Assembly (NCBI GenBank): GCA_951812615.1 | Contig: CATOSU010000001.1 | Span: 310,001-374,000, forward strand | DNA: 64,000 nucleotides | From: an uncultured Paracoccaceae bacterium | GTDB taxonomy: Bacteria > Pseudomonadota > Alphaproteobacteria > Rhodobacterales > Rhodobacteraceae | Direction: 5' to 3' | Shown: positions 39,662 to 49,447 of the stretch, piece by piece | Position numbering within the stretch: the first letter of the stretch is position 1 | Layout of the letters: each line of letters opens with the position of its first letter | Made by a program: the position numbers and the translations under genes | Notes under the pieces: generated by a model | Seen by the model: the letters and a program-made list of their open reading frames with translations, nothing else | Database searches by the model: none | Told to the model about the DNA's origin: nothing

Positions 39662-42462
39662 CTGGCCGCCCGTTCGACACCTTCCTGAATCGCTTTGCGC
39701 AACTTCCGTTCAAGCGTCCGCTGCTTACCCTTGGCATGGTATTTCAGGCCGAACATGTCCTTGACATAGAAGGTATCAACCACCTGCTCGCCATAGGTGG
39801 CGATCACCGCGTTGTGGATGTTGACATTGCTGTCGGACATCGTGCGGGCCAGATCATAGAGCAGGCCGGGACGGTCACGGGTGTCGACCTCGATGATCGT
39901 ATAGATGTCCGACCCGTCATTGTCGAAAGCGATGTGGGTCGGAACCTGAAACGCCTTTTCGCGTTTCTTGACCTTGTCGCGCGATTTGAGCGCGTCGCGG
40001 GCAACAACGTCACCGCTGAGCGTGCGTTCAATCATCTTGCGCAGACGCGGCAGGCGGCTGGCTTCGTAGGGATGACCTTCTGCATCCTGGATCCAGAACG
40101 CATCCGTGACGAACCCGTCGCGGGACGTGTAGCTGCGGGCATCGACGACATTCGCACCGACAAGCGCAAGCGCGCCGGTCAGACGGGCGAAGATACCGGG
40201 ATGGTCGGACATGGCAAAACACACCCGTGTCGCATCGCGTTCCGTGTCCGGATACAGATCAATGCGGATTTCGTTGTCCGAAATCCCGCGCAACAAGCGG
40301 GCAAAGGCGACATGCGCCGTAACATGCAAACCTTGCCAGTAGGGCGGATAGTGACGGTCGAGCTCAGTTTTGAGATCGGCCTTCGGCCAGTCGGACAGCA
40401 CGGTCTTGAGGGCACGCTTGGCCTCGTCGCCGCGATTTGCCCGGGTCAGCGCCTCCATCCCACCCTTCAGGGCGCGGCGGGTCTGGCGATAAAGCGCCCG
40501 GATCAAGGCAGCCTTCCAGTTGTTCCAGGTATCCGGCCCGACGCCACGGATATCACAGACGGTCAGAACAGTGAGCAGATCCAGCCGTTTCACGGTCTGC
40601 ACGGCCTTGGCAAAATCGCGCACCGTGCGGGGGTCGGCGATGTCCCGCTTCTGGGCAGTATCCGACATCAGCAGATGATACCGCACCAACCATTCAACGG
40701 TTTCGCAGTCTTCGTCCTTCAGGCCCAGCCGCGGGGCCACCTTGCGTGTGATCTGGGCACCGAGGATTGAATGGTCTTCGGGCCGGCCCTTGCCGATGTC
40801 ATGGAGCAGCATCGCAACATAGAGCACTTTGCGATCAACCCCGTCCTTGAGAATCCCGGAGGCCACCGGCAGGTTTTCGATCAGTTCACCTTTCTCGATC
40901 ATCGCAAGCTGCGCGATACACTGAATAATATGCTCGTCCACCGTATAGGAGTGGTACATGTTGAATTGCATCATCGCGACGATGGGTTCGAATTCCGGAA
41001 TGAAAGCGGACAACACGCCAAGCTCATTCATCCGTCTCAATGCGCGTTCGGGATTTCCGTGCTTGAGCATGAGGCCGAGGAAGATTTTCCGTGCCTCGGG
41101 ATCGCGCCGCATGTCATCGTCGATCAGATTCAGGCTTGCCGTCACCAGCCTCATCGCATCGGGATGGATCAGCATCCCGGTGCGCAACCCTTCTTCGAAC
41201 AGGCGGAGAAGGTTGACCTTGTCGGCGAGAAAGCTGTCAGGATCAACAACATCCAGCCGGTTGTGCACGACGCGGTAGCCGGCTTTGACCCGCGGCTTGC
41301 GACGCAGGATGCGCTGCAGCAGCGGCTCGCTTTTGACATGCATCGCTTCGAGCTTGGTCAGCAGGATCCGCGTCAATTCACCCACGGCAGTGGCATGGCG
41401 GAAATAGTCCTGCATAAAGATTTCCACGGCCCGTCGCCCGGCGCGGTCCGCATATCCCATGCGGTCGGCCACTTCGACCTGCAGATCGAAATTCAGCTGT
41501 TCGTTGGCGCGTCCGGTGATCAGATGCATGTGCGAGCGCACCGCCCAGAGAAAATCCTGTGCCTGCTGAAACAGCTCGTATTCGTCAGGCAGGAACAGCC
41601 CCCGCGTCACAAGCTCGGCCGCATCCTGCACATGGTAGGCGTATTTCGCGATCCAGAACAGGGACTGCAGGTCACGCAGGCCTCCCTTGCCCTCCTTCAC
41701 GTTGGGCTCGACCATACAACGCTGCCCATAGCGTTCGTGCCGCTTTTCGCGTTCTTCCAGCTTGGCTTCGATGAACTCTGCCGTGTTCTTGGAAAACACA
41801 TCCTTTTCGAGCGCCGCTTCCAGTTCTCCGGCCAGCGAGAGATCGCCGTCGAGGTGGCGCTGTTCCAAAAGCGCGGTGCGGATGGTGTAATCCGATGTTC
41901 CCAGACGCACGCAATCCTGGATCGTGCGGCTGGCATGGCCGACCTTCAGCTTGAGGTCCCACAGGATGTAGAGCATCGATTCAATGAGGCTCTCGGCCCA
42001 TGGCGTGATCTTGTAAGGCGTCAGAAACAGCAGGTCGACGTCGGAAAACGGCGCCATTTCGCCCCGCCCGTACCCGCCGACGGCCATCAACGCGATCCGC
42101 TCAGCCGAGGTCGGGTTGGCCAGCGGATGCTGAAATGTCTGGGCCACCCAGAACGTCGTGCGGACAATGCCGTCCGTCAGATAGGTATAAGACCGCGTCA
42201 GCGGACCGGCCGCAAACGGGGCCCGTTCAAACGCAGCCCGGATCACCTCCCGGCCTTCGATATTGGCCCGGCGCAGAACGCGGACAGTCTCGGCCCGCAC
42301 CGCCGAAGGGTCCCCGTCCCCGGACAGCGCGTTCTGGATTTCTTCGCGAATGGCGGCAGTGTCAAAGATCCGGTCGGGATCACAGATCAGCGTTTCATCC
42401 GAGCCGGTTTTTTGGGCGGGTTCAGGAACCTGCGCCACTGAAGCTTCTTGGAGCCGAGTCAA
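39658..42462 (-). CDS. glnD: PII uridylyltransferase / uridylyl-removing enzyme
   Basis: A nitrogen sensor of 934 residues that modifies PII according to glutamine. The nucleotidyltransferase motif is MAVGGYGRGEMAPFSDVDLLF near residue 128; the HD hydrolase part has VAMLLHDIGKGRPEDHSILG near 545; two ACT domains lie at the C-terminus (GIFARLTGALALVGANVVDARSY near 745 and RPGLLYDLARTMSDSNVNIHNAVI near 858). The length is normal. The start lies 41 bases inside the lipoprotein gene, so the two may be coupled. Confidence 0.97.
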   Translation of the reverse strand: MTRLQEASVAQVPEPAQKTGSDETLICDPDRIFDTAAIREEIQNALSGDGDPSAVRAETVRVLRRANIEGREVIRAAFERAPFAAGPLTRSYTYLTDGIVRTTFWVAQTFQHPLANPTSAERIALMAVGGYGRGEMAPFSDVDLLFLTPYKITPWAESLIESMLYILWDLKLKVGHASRTIQDCVRLGTSDYTIRTALLEQRHLDGDLSLAGELEAALEKDVFSKNTAEFIEAKLEEREKRHERYGQRCMVEPNVKEGKGGLRDLQSLFWIAKYAYHVQDAAELVTRGLFLPDEYELFQQAQDFLWAVRSHMHLITGRANEQLNFDLQVEVADRMGYADRAGRRAVEIFMQDYFRHATAVGELTRILLTKLEAMHVKSEPLLQRILRRKPRVKAGYRVVHNRLDVVDPDSFLADKVNLLRLFEEGLRTGMLIHPDAMRLVTASLNLIDDDMRRDPEARKIFLGLMLKHGNPERALRRMNELGVLSAFIPEFEPIVAMMQFNMYHSYTVDEHIIQCIAQLAMIEKGELIENLPVASGILKDGVDRKVLYVAMLLHDIGKGRPEDHSILGAQITRKVAPRLGLKDEDCETVEWLVRYHLLMSDTAQKRDIADPRTVRDFAKAVQTVKRLDLLTVLTVCDIRGVGPDTWNNWKAALIRALYRQTRRALKGGMEALTRANRGDEAKRALKTVLSDWPKADLKTELDRHYPPYWQGLHVTAHVAFARLLRGISDNEIRIDLYPDTERDATRVCFAMSDHPGIFARLTGALALVGANVVDARSYTSRDGFVTDAFWIQDAEGHPYEASRLPRLRKMIERTLSGDVVARDALKSRDKVKKREKAFQVPTHIAFDNDGSDIYTIIEVDTRDRPGLLYDLARTMSDSNVNIHNAVIATYGEQVVDTFYVKDMFGLKYHAKGKQRTLERKLRKAIQEGVERAAS

Positions 42463-43597
42463 TCACTACCACCTGGTTGTTCTGGATCGTTGCGACCGCA
42501 AGGCCGCGTTCGTTCGTACCGTCCGGGCGCAGGCGGAATATACCGCTAACCCCCTGGAAACCAGCCCCCTGCGTCAGGGCCGCGCCGCTGAGCGCGTCCG
42601 AGCGTCCAGCCCCGACAAGCGCACCGATTGCGGCAATCCCGTCATACGCCAACCCACCGATAGGATGCGGCACGCCGCCATAGGCCGAGGCATAGCGGCT
42701 GCGGAACTGTTCAGTCGCAGAAGGATCCGGCAATGCGAACCAGCCGCCCTGCACCCCGGGCAACGACAGAGTCTGCGACGGAATATCCCAACGCGTCAGG
42801 CCTATGTACTGTACGTTATCGCGGGTCACCCCCGATTCCGGCAGCAACTGCGTGAACAGCGGCAGCGCGCCGGCCGTCGTCGCGGTCAGAAACAGCGCGT
42901 CGGAGCCCGAGTTGGAAACCGCGTCACGGACACGCGGAACCGCGTCGATCACGCCCTGTTGCGACAGTTCATATGCCACCGTGCCTCCCAGCTTGGTCGA
43001 CGCGCTGCCGATTGCGTTCTGGATGGCGCTGCGTCCCGCCGTTCCGGCGGCATCGCTGCCATGCACGACCACGATGCTCTGTTTGCCCTGCGCGGCGGCA
43101 TTGCGGGTCAGCCGATTTGCGGTGTTGCTGAAGGTCGGGCCGAGGATGAACACGTTGCCGCCGGCTATGGCCGGGTTGTTGGAAAAGGCCAGTACGTTGA
43201 CGTTCTTGCTGCGCACGGCCAGACCGGCGGCATTTGCCGCCTCGGCATAGACCGGACCCAGAATGATCTTGGCACCGGCATCGACAGCTTCGGTTGCACG
43301 GGCCGCGGCGGCGTCCGCCTGACCGGCCGTATCGTAAACCCGCAGGTCGATCTGAACTCCCTGGAGATCTGCAATTGCCATCCGGGCCGCATTTTCAAGG
43401 CTTTGGGCCAGAATCGCGTCCCCGGACTGCCCGGACCCCTTGGGCACCAGCAGCGCGACGGGAATGGGTTTCGAGGTGTCGACGCTGGGTCCGCCTGAGG
43501 TTATGCCGCCGGTTTCGCAGGCTGCCAGAACAACAAGCGCGGCAAACAAGGCAATTCGTCCGTATGTCTTGCGGAGAATGTTGAAAACAGCAAACAT
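42422..43597 (-). CDS. LpoA-like lipoprotein (penicillin-binding protein activator)
   Basis: A 391-residue exported lipoprotein. The signal peptide ends in the lipobox VLAAC, so Cys27 is the lipid anchor. The rest is a type I periplasmic-binding-protein fold (PIPVALLVPKGSGQSGDAILAQSLENAARMA and KIILGPVYAEAANA), as in LppC/LpoA. These activate PBP1A in gammaproteobacteria; in alphaproteobacteria the role is less clear. It is divergent from rsmI-yraN-gshB, an arrangement common in proteobacteria. Its 3' end overlaps glnD by 41 bases. Confidence 0.88.
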   Translation of the reverse strand: MFAVFNILRKTYGRIALFAALVVLAACETGGITSGGPSVDTSKPIPVALLVPKGSGQSGDAILAQSLENAARMAIADLQGVQIDLRVYDTAGQADAAAARATEAVDAGAKIILGPVYAEAANAAGLAVRSKNVNVLAFSNNPAIAGGNVFILGPTFSNTANRLTRNAAAQGKQSIVVVHGSDAAGTAGRSAIQNAIGSASTKLGGTVAYELSQQGVIDAVPRVRDAVSNSGSDALFLTATTAGALPLFTQLLPESGVTRDNVQYIGLTRWDIPSQTLSLPGVQGGWFALPDPSATEQFRSRYASAYGGVPHPIGGLAYDGIAAIGALVGAGRSDALSGAALTQGAGFQGVSGIFRLRPDGTNERGLAVATIQNNQVVVIDSAPRSFSGAGS

Positions 43598-43684
43598 ATG
43601 AAACGATCTCCCTGCTCCGCCCGGCCTGTTCCGTCAGCCTGTTATGCGGATCGATAATAAACGTCATCCAAAGCGGGTCCAGTT

Positions 43685-44548
43685 GTGAATCACCAAACCG
43701 TAACCCTTGAACCCGGGTTGTACTTTGTATCGACCCCGATTGGAACGGCGCGCGACATTACATTGCGGGCGCTTGATATTCTCGCCTCTGCTGACGTTCT
43801 GGCCGCCGAAGACACCCGCAGCCTGCGCCGGTTGATGGATATTCACGGCGTCCCGCTGCGGGACAGGACGGTTCTGGCGTATCACGATCACAGTGGAGCG
43901 CGCGCGCGGGAGAAACTGCTGCAGGCGCTGGCAGATGGCCGGTCCGTCGCCTACGCCTCGGAGGCGGGCACGCCCCTGATTGCGGATCCGGGGTACGATC
44001 TCAGCCGCGAAGCCGCAGCAGCGGGGCACATGGTAACAACCGCGCCGGGGCCAAGCGCGGTGCTGGCGGCCCTCACGCAGGCGGGTTTGCCGACGGACAC
44101 GTTTCTGTTTTGCGGGTTTTTGCCGGCCGCGGCGGGTGCACGCCGAAAAAGGCTTGAAGAGCTTCGGGATGTTCCCGCGACGCTGGTCCTGTACGAATCG
44201 CCCAAACGCATCGCGGCGTCGGTGGGTGACATGGTCGAAGTGTTTGGCGGTGCACGGCAGGCTGCGCTATGCCGGGAACTGACCAAGAAGTTCGAAGAGG
44301 TGCGCCGCGGTTCCTTGGATGAAATCGAAGCATCCCTTCAGAGTGCGGCGATCAAAGGCGAAATCGTCATGGTGATCGACCGGGAACGGGCGGAACGGTC
44401 CACTGATGACGAAATCAGAGCGGCGATCGTTAAGGGAATGTTGGAACATTCGGTGAAAGATACCGCTGAAATCGTGTCGAACGCCTACGGAATTCCACGG
44501 CGGAAGGCTTATCAGATGGCGCTGGAACTGGGGAAATCGGAAAAATGA
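43685..44548 (+). CDS. rsmI: 16S rRNA (cytidine-1402-2'-O)-methyltransferase
   Basis: A SAM-dependent methyltransferase of 287 residues for C1402 in the decoding centre. The N-terminal TPIGTARDITLRALDILASADVLAAEDTR is the family signature, followed by EAGTPLIADPGYDL and PGPSAVLAALTQAGLPTDTFLFCGFLP. The start follows a short divergent region with the lipoprotein gene. The stop overlaps yraN by four bases, so the two are coupled. Confidence 0.96.
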   Translation: MNHQTVTLEPGLYFVSTPIGTARDITLRALDILASADVLAAEDTRSLRRLMDIHGVPLRDRTVLAYHDHSGARAREKLLQALADGRSVAYASEAGTPLIADPGYDLSREAAAAGHMVTTAPGPSAVLAALTQAGLPTDTFLFCGFLPAAAGARRKRLEELRDVPATLVLYESPKRIAASVGDMVEVFGGARQAALCRELTKKFEEVRRGSLDEIEASLQSAAIKGEIVMVIDRERAERSTDDEIRAAIVKGMLEHSVKDTAEIVSNAYGIPRRKAYQMALELGKSEK

Positions 44549-44925
44549 CCGACAGGCAGGACCGGGCGTGGCGCGGCGAACGCAACCATCTGGCCGGATG
44601 CGCTGCCGAACAGCGCATCGCACAGGACTATGAAAAGCGTGGCTATTGCGTCGCGCAGCGCCGTTGGCGCAGCCGGTCAGGTGAAACTGACCTCATCGTC
44701 AGGGATGACAGCGGCATTGTCTTTGTCGAAGTCAAGAAAAGCCGTAGCCACGCAGCCGCTGCCGAACGTCTTTCGCGGCGGCAGATCGCGCGCGTCAGCG
44801 ATGCCGGCCTTCGCTACCTTTCCGAAATCGGCGCGCCGATGGATACAGAAATCCGGTTCGACGTGGCGCTTGTCGATGCGACGGGTGCCTTTGAAATTCT
44901 TGAAAACGCCTTTGCCGCGTACTGA
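44545..44925 (+). CDS. YraN/UPF0102 nuclease-fold protein
   Basis: A 126-residue protein of the UPF0102 family, which has a restriction-endonuclease-like fold. The core is GETDLIVRDDSGIVFVEVKKSRS (residues about 48-70), with the Glu-Asp-x(n)-Glu-x-Lys pattern of that fold. GCAAEQRIAQDYEKRGY precedes it. Function in cells is unknown. It overlaps rsmI and precedes gshB, in the usual order. Confidence 0.92.
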   Translation: MTDRQDRAWRGERNHLAGCAAEQRIAQDYEKRGYCVAQRRWRSRSGETDLIVRDDSGIVFVEVKKSRSHAAAAERLSRRQIARVSDAGLRYLSEIGAPMDTEIRFDVALVDATGAFEILENAFAAY

Positions 44926-44985
44926 TCCGCATTGAACCCCCCGGGCTGCTGGGCCATGTAGTCATGGTCAACACGGGGTGCGCGG

Positions 44986-45918
44986 ATGAAAATCGCCTTT
45001 CAGATGGACCCGATCGGGTCCGTGGACATCAACGCCGACAGTTCCTTCCGGCTGGCCGAAGAGGCGCAGGCGCGGGGACATGAGCTGTTTTTCTACCTAC
45101 CGGACCACCTGGCCTACCAGCAGGGGCGGGTCACCGCGCGCGGACATGACATGACGGTTCAGCGGGTTGCCGGAACACCGGCGATCCTGGGCGGCATGCG
45201 CGAGGTGGACCTGGCGGACTGGGACGTGGTCTGGTTGCGGCAGGATCCGCCTTTTGACATGCATTACATCACGTCCACGCATCTGCTGGACCGGTTGAAG
45301 CCCGACACTCTGGTTGTGAATGATCCGTTCTGGGTGCGTAACTATCCTGAGAAGCTGCTGGTTCTGGATTTTCCCGAACTGACGCCCCCAACGACCATCG
45401 CCCGCGACATCGAAACGCTGCGGGCGTTCAAGGCCGAGCACGGCGATATCATTCTAAAGCCGCTCTACGGCAACGGCGGGGCCGGCGTGTTCAAGCTGGA
45501 CGCCGATGACCGCAATCTCAGCTCGCTGCACGAGCTGTTTACCGGGTTTTCCCGGGAACCTCTGATCGTTCAGAAATACCTGCCCGCGGTCCGACAGGGG
45601 GACAAGCGCGTCATCTTGATTGACGGCGAGGCCGCCGGCGCGATCAATCGTGTGCCGGCCGCAGGGGAAACCCGGTCGAACATGCATGTGGGCGGCCGGC
45701 CGGAAAAGGTGGGGCTGACCAACCGTGACCTGGAAATCTGCGCCGCCATTGGTCCGCTGCTGAAAGAAAAGGGGCAGGTTTTTGTCGGGATCGACGTAAT
45801 CGGCGATTACCTGACTGAGATCAACGTGACCTCGCCGACCGGCATTCAGGAACTGGAGCGGTTCGACGGCGTGAACATTGCCGCAAAGATCTGGGACGCT
45901 ATCGAAGCAAAGGTCTGA
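44986..45918 (+). CDS. gshB: Glutathione synthetase
   Basis: An ATP-grasp enzyme of 310 residues that joins gamma-glutamylcysteine and glycine. Landmarks are [21 protein letters not shown] at the N-terminus, [20 protein letters not shown] near 78, [16 protein letters not shown] near 152, and [24 protein letters not shown] near 265. It follows yraN after 60 bases. Convergent comM ends 8 bases downstream. Confidence 0.97.
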   Translation: MKIAFQMDPIGSVDINADSSFRLAEEAQARGHELFFYLPDHLAYQQGRVTARGHDMTVQRVAGTPAILGGMREVDLADWDVVWLRQDPPFDMHYITSTHLLDRLKPDTLVVNDPFWVRNYPEKLLVLDFPELTPPTTIARDIETLRAFKAEHGDIILKPLYGNGGAGVFKLDADDRNLSSLHELFTGFSREPLIVQKYLPAVRQGDKRVILIDGEAAGAINRVPAAGETRSNMHVGGRPEKVGLTNRDLEICAAIGPLLKEKGQVFVGIDVIGDYLTEINVTSPTGIQELERFDGVNIAAKIWDAIEAKV

Positions 45919-45926
45919 GCGTGGCC

Positions 45927-47441
45927 TCACCCGGCCACAATCTGTGACAGGCGGAAGCTGAGCGCCTCGGCGACGTGAGGGCGTCTGACCGCATCTGATC
46001 CTTCAAGATCGGCGATCGTGCGCGCAACCCGCAGAACCCGGTGATACCCCCGCGCAGACAGACCGAACCGTTCCGCCGCCTGGGTAAGTACCTCCCGGCC
46101 CTCTGCGTCGGGTGCTGCGATCTGTTCCAGCGTTTCACCTTCGGCATCTGCATTTTGCCGCAGGTCCGGGGCATTCCCGAACCTTTGCACCTGTACGTCA
46201 CGCGCTGCGGCGACGCGCGCGGCAACCGTTTTCGAATTGTCCCCCGAAGCCGGAAGGTCGAGATCGGAAAATGCAACCGGCGGCACCTCGAGCCGCAGGT
46301 CAAACCGGTCCATCAGCGGACCCGAGATCCGGCCAAGGTAATCCTCGCCACAGGCCGGAACGCGCGAACACGCCCGCGCCGGGTCGACCAGGTGGCCGCA
46401 CCGGCAGGGATTGGCCGCCGCCATCAGCATGAACCGGCAGGGATACTTCACATGGGCATTGGCACGGGCCACCATCACTTCGCCGGTTTCGACCGGCTGT
46501 CGCAGGGTTTCCAGAACGGTCCGGGGAAACTCGGGAAACTCGTCCATGAAAAGCACACCGTTGTGAGCCAGAGAAATCTCACCCGGTTTCGCCCCGCGCC
46601 CGCCGCCAACGATGGCTGCCATTGACGCGGTGTGGTGCGGCTGCCGAAACGGGCGGGCCCGGCTGATCCCGCCTTCGTCGAGCAGGCCGCAAAGCGACTG
46701 AATCATCGAAGTTTCCAGCGCCTCGGCGGCGCCAAGGGGCGGCAGGATCCCCGGCATCCGCGCGGCGAGCATGGATTTGCCGGCCCCGGGTGCACCGATC
46801 ATGATGATGTGATGCCGGCCGGCAGCGGCGATTTCCATCGCCCGCTTGGCGCGTTCCTGACCCTTGACATCGCGCAGATCACGGGTGCCCGTCTGCTCTG
46901 CCACCTCGCCGGGTTCCGCCGGCGACAACGGCGACTGGCCGGTGAAATGGCGGACGACCTCGGACAGCGACGCCGCGCCAATAACCTGGGTTGCCCCGAC
47001 CCAGGCCGCTTCAGCCCCCGACGCCGCGGGACACAGCAACACCTGATCGTGCTCGGCAGCGGCCATGGCCGCGGGCAACGCCCCAACCACCGGCATCAGC
47101 TTTCCATCCAGCGAAAGTTCCCCCAGCGCGACGGTCCCTTCCGACGCATCGCCCGGCACGATTTCCAGCGCAGCCAGCAGTGCAAGCGCAATGGGCAGAT
47201 CAAAGTGACTGCCCTCCTTGGGCAGATCTGCCGGAGAGAGGTTCACCGTAATACGCTTCGATGGCAGGGCGATGGACATGGACGTCAGCGCGCTGCGAAT
47301 CCGGTCGCGGGCCTCCGATACTGCCTTGTCCGGCAGACCGACGATGGAAAATGCCGGCAATCCGGCGGTAACAGCGCACTGCACTTCGACAATGCGCGCA
47401 TCCACCCCCTGAAAGGTGACCGAATAGGCCCGGGCGACCAT
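45927..47441 (-). CDS. comM: ComM/YifB-type AAA+ ATPase (Mg chelatase-like)
   Basis: A 504-residue protein with an N-terminal Lon-protease-like domain (residues about 1-170, no catalytic Ser/Lys motif visible) and an AAA+ domain with Walker A MIGAPGAGKSMLAARMPGILPPL near 215 and Walker B FMDEFPEFPR near 298. The C-terminal Mg_chelatase part has CRCGHLVDPARACSR and AHVKYPCRFMLMAAANPC. In competent bacteria ComM is a branch-migration helicase for natural transformation; whether this organism is transformable is not shown here. Confidence 0.93.
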   Translation of the reverse strand: MVARAYSVTFQGVDARIVEVQCAVTAGLPAFSIVGLPDKAVSEARDRIRSALTSMSIALPSKRITVNLSPADLPKEGSHFDLPIALALLAALEIVPGDASEGTVALGELSLDGKLMPVVGALPAAMAAAEHDQVLLCPAASGAEAAWVGATQVIGAASLSEVVRHFTGQSPLSPAEPGEVAEQTGTRDLRDVKGQERAKRAMEIAAAGRHHIIMIGAPGAGKSMLAARMPGILPPLGAAEALETSMIQSLCGLLDEGGISRARPFRQPHHTASMAAIVGGGRGAKPGEISLAHNGVLFMDEFPEFPRTVLETLRQPVETGEVMVARANAHVKYPCRFMLMAAANPCRCGHLVDPARACSRVPACGEDYLGRISGPLMDRFDLRLEVPPVAFSDLDLPASGDNSKTVAARVAAARDVQVQRFGNAPDLRQNADAEGETLEQIAAPDAEGREVLTQAAERFGLSARGYHRVLRVARTIADLEGSDAVRRPHVAEALSFRLSQIVAG

Positions 47442-47498
47442 GTCTCCTCCTGCGTTGACCGGTTGGTTAACGGCTAGGGGGGATTTGTTTAGGATTGG

Positions 47499-48188
47499 TT
47501 AACCCGCGTCGCCTGGCCAGGGTCTTGTCGGCAGGTCGAGCGGATAAGGATCGATATCCGCCGACTGCTCCAGCGCCGTCCTCCGCCATTCCCGAAACAG
47601 CGGATCGGCAAGCCAAAGGTCGCAATAGGCCCGGGCCGATGCGCTGGCCGGCAGGTCATATCCGACAATACGCGCGGCAACCGGTGCAAAGAATATGTCG
47701 GCCGCGGAACGCGATCCGAACAACCAGCCATCGGTTGTGCCGGAAACGGACCGGGCGTGGGCCCAGAGCGTGTCCAGACGGGCCAGATCCGTCCGAACCG
47801 CGTCGGAGGCGTCAAATCCTTCAAAGACGTGCAGCAATTGCATCGGACAGGAGGAACGCAATGCCGAAAAACCGGTGGCCATTTCGGCACAGAGCCAACG
47901 GGCCGTTGCGCGACAGCCGGCGTCCTGCGGCCATATCCCGGCACCGGGATGGCGTTCAGCCAGAGTTTCGGCAATGGCAAGGCTTTCGCCAATCACGGTG
48001 CCGTCATGTGTCCGAACCGCCGGGACAAGACGCGCCGGGGCCACGGGTGCCAGATCCTGCGCCATTGTCCCGTGATAGAGACCGACCGGTTTCGGTGAAA
48101 CCGGAATGTCAAAGGCGCGAAACAGCAGCCAGCCACGCATTGACCAGCTGGAATAAAGCCTGTCGGCTATGAAGAGATCATAAGTCAT
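47499..48188 (-). CDS. Glutathione S-transferase family protein
   Basis: A 229-residue protein with an N-terminal thioredoxin-like GST domain (LFIADRLYSSWSMRGWLLFRAFDIP, with a Ser-rich substrate-activating region near residues 13-16, then GTVIGESLAIAETLAERHP, the glutathione-binding ES motif) and an all-helical C-terminal domain. Function and second substrate are unknown. It is isolated, 57 bases downstream of comM on the same strand. Confidence 0.85.
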   Translation of the reverse strand: MTYDLFIADRLYSSWSMRGWLLFRAFDIPVSPKPVGLYHGTMAQDLAPVAPARLVPAVRTHDGTVIGESLAIAETLAERHPGAGIWPQDAGCRATARWLCAEMATGFSALRSSCPMQLLHVFEGFDASDAVRTDLARLDTLWAHARSVSGTTDGWLFGSRSAADIFFAPVAARIVGYDLPASASARAYCDLWLADPLFREWRRTALEQSADIDPYPLDLPTRPWPGDAG

Positions 48189-48247
48189 ATGTGCAGGCTA
48201 GACAGCACCCGGGGCCGGGGTAAATCGGTGATTTGTGACCATGTCCA

Positions 48248-48826
48248 TCACGGAAGGTGATTGATCCGCACAAGATCCCAGCTCCCATCCGCATGATGGA
48301 TCTCAGTTACCGAAAGGTTATTGATGCGATGGGCGAACACCTCGTCCGCTGTCAGGTTTTCCGCCCTCTGAACCTGAGTCAGGATGGCGCCGAAATGGGC
48401 AACGATTATCAAGTCGCAGCCTGTATGCGCAGCGATCAGCCGGTCCACCGCTGCATTCACGCGGGCAGCAACCTGATCCCAGCTTTCGCCCTGAGGTGCC
48501 CGCACCTCTCCCGGACGTTCCCAGAAAGCGCGGATGCGATGGGGATCTTCGGCCTCGATCTCGGAAAATCGCCGAAGCTCCCATTCGCCGAAATTGATCT
48601 CGCGCAGGTCCGGGTCATGCGGCAAACGCCGGCGGCCATCGGCAATCGCGGTTGCCGTGTCGGCAGCGCGGATCAGATCGGAGGAGACGACAAGCGCGTC
48701 GGCAGGCAGAAACCCTGCAACGCGGGAAACCTGCGCGCTGTCGCTGAGATCTGCAGGCAGATCGGACCAGCCAACCATGGACTTCGCATGGGTCGGGCCG
48801 TGGCGCACCAGATGCAGCCGGGTCAT
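48248..48826 (-). CDS. Histidine phosphatase family protein, possibly alpha-ribazole phosphatase
   Basis: A 192-residue phosphoglycerate-mutase-type phosphatase. The phosphorylated His is in LVRHGPTHAKSM near residue 6; a second His lies in IVAHFGAILTQ near 151; VVSSDLIRAADTA is the characteristic (S/T)-x-L-x-R-A motif. It overlaps cobU by four bases. CobC dephosphorylates alpha-ribazole-phosphate, which fits a cobalamin partner, but I would not name it cobC without alignment. Confidence 0.85.
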   Translation of the reverse strand: MTRLHLVRHGPTHAKSMVGWSDLPADLSDSAQVSRVAGFLPADALVVSSDLIRAADTATAIADGRRRLPHDPDLREINFGEWELRRFSEIEAEDPHRIRAFWERPGEVRAPQGESWDQVAARVNAAVDRLIAAHTGCDLIIVAHFGAILTQVQRAENLTADEVFAHRINNLSVTEIHHADGSWDLVRINHLP

Positions 48827-49341
48827 GTTGACTGCGCTTTCAAAACGCGTGGCAATCCCGCCACGACGTGAACCACGATATCGGCCTGTTGCGCGAGCGC
48901 GATATTGAGACGGCCCTGTGCTTCGCGGAACCGGCGGGCCAGCGAATTTTCCGGCACGATCCCCTGCCCGACCTCGTTCGAAACGACGACCAGTTCCGCC
49001 CGGCAGCCGTCAATCGCCGCCATCAGCCGGGCCTGCTCGGCATCAGGAAGCGCATCATCCTGCATCTGATTGGCCAACCACATGGTTGCACAATCGAAGA
49101 GACAGATCTGATCGGCGGATAACCCGCCGAGCCGCGCTGCCGCGTCAAACGGCGCCTCAATGGTGGTCCAACCGGGGCCGCGCCGAAAAATATGGTCATC
49201 GATTTTGGCCTGCATTTCCATGTCGAATGCCTGTGCCGTAGCGACGTAAACCTTCGCCTTTTCAGAGGCTTGCACCAACCCCTCGGCATGTGCCGACTTG
49301 CCCGATGCAGCACCACCTAGCACAAATGTGAATTTCGTCAT
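48823..49341 (-). CDS. cobU: Adenosylcobinamide kinase / GTP guanylyltransferase
   Basis: A bifunctional enzyme of late cobalamin assembly, 172 residues. The P-loop is FVLGGAASGKSAHAE (residues 5-19), followed by the guanylylation-site region RRGPGWTTIEAP (near 53) and VVVSNEVGQGIVPENSLARRFRE (near 122). The start MTKFTFVLGGA is preferred to the longer frame. It forms a pair with the histidine phosphatase, which suggests a cobalamin salvage or synthesis unit. It is divergent from rpoH2. Confidence 0.94.
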   Translation of the reverse strand: MTKFTFVLGGAASGKSAHAEGLVQASEKAKVYVATAQAFDMEMQAKIDDHIFRRGPGWTTIEAPFDAAARLGGLSADQICLFDCATMWLANQMQDDALPDAEQARLMAAIDGCRAELVVVSNEVGQGIVPENSLARRFREAQGRLNIALAQQADIVVHVVAGLPRVLKAQST

Positions 49342-49361
49342 CGGCCTTGCCGTTATTAAAT

Positions 49362-49390
49362 TGATCCAGTTGCCACAATTGTCCGTAACC
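49362..49390 (+). promoter_or_regulatory. RpoE-type promoter for rpoH2
   Basis: TGATCC at 49362-49367 and TAACC at 49386-49390 are separated by exactly 18 bases. This matches the Rhodobacter sigma-E architecture I recall (TGATCC, 18, TAnnN) that drives the singlet-oxygen response, including rpoH2. The predicted start, near 49397, gives a leader of about 50 bases. Confidence 0.75.
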
Positions 49391-49447
49391 CGATCCAAGC
49401 GCAAGGCGTGCCGCGTTCAGGCGGTCGTTCGGCTCCGGGAGCGATGC

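Noticed and set aside
40771-42441. 556-codon plus-strand frame opposite glnD
   Set aside because: Shadow of a GC-rich gene; residues show no domain and glnD is unmistakable.
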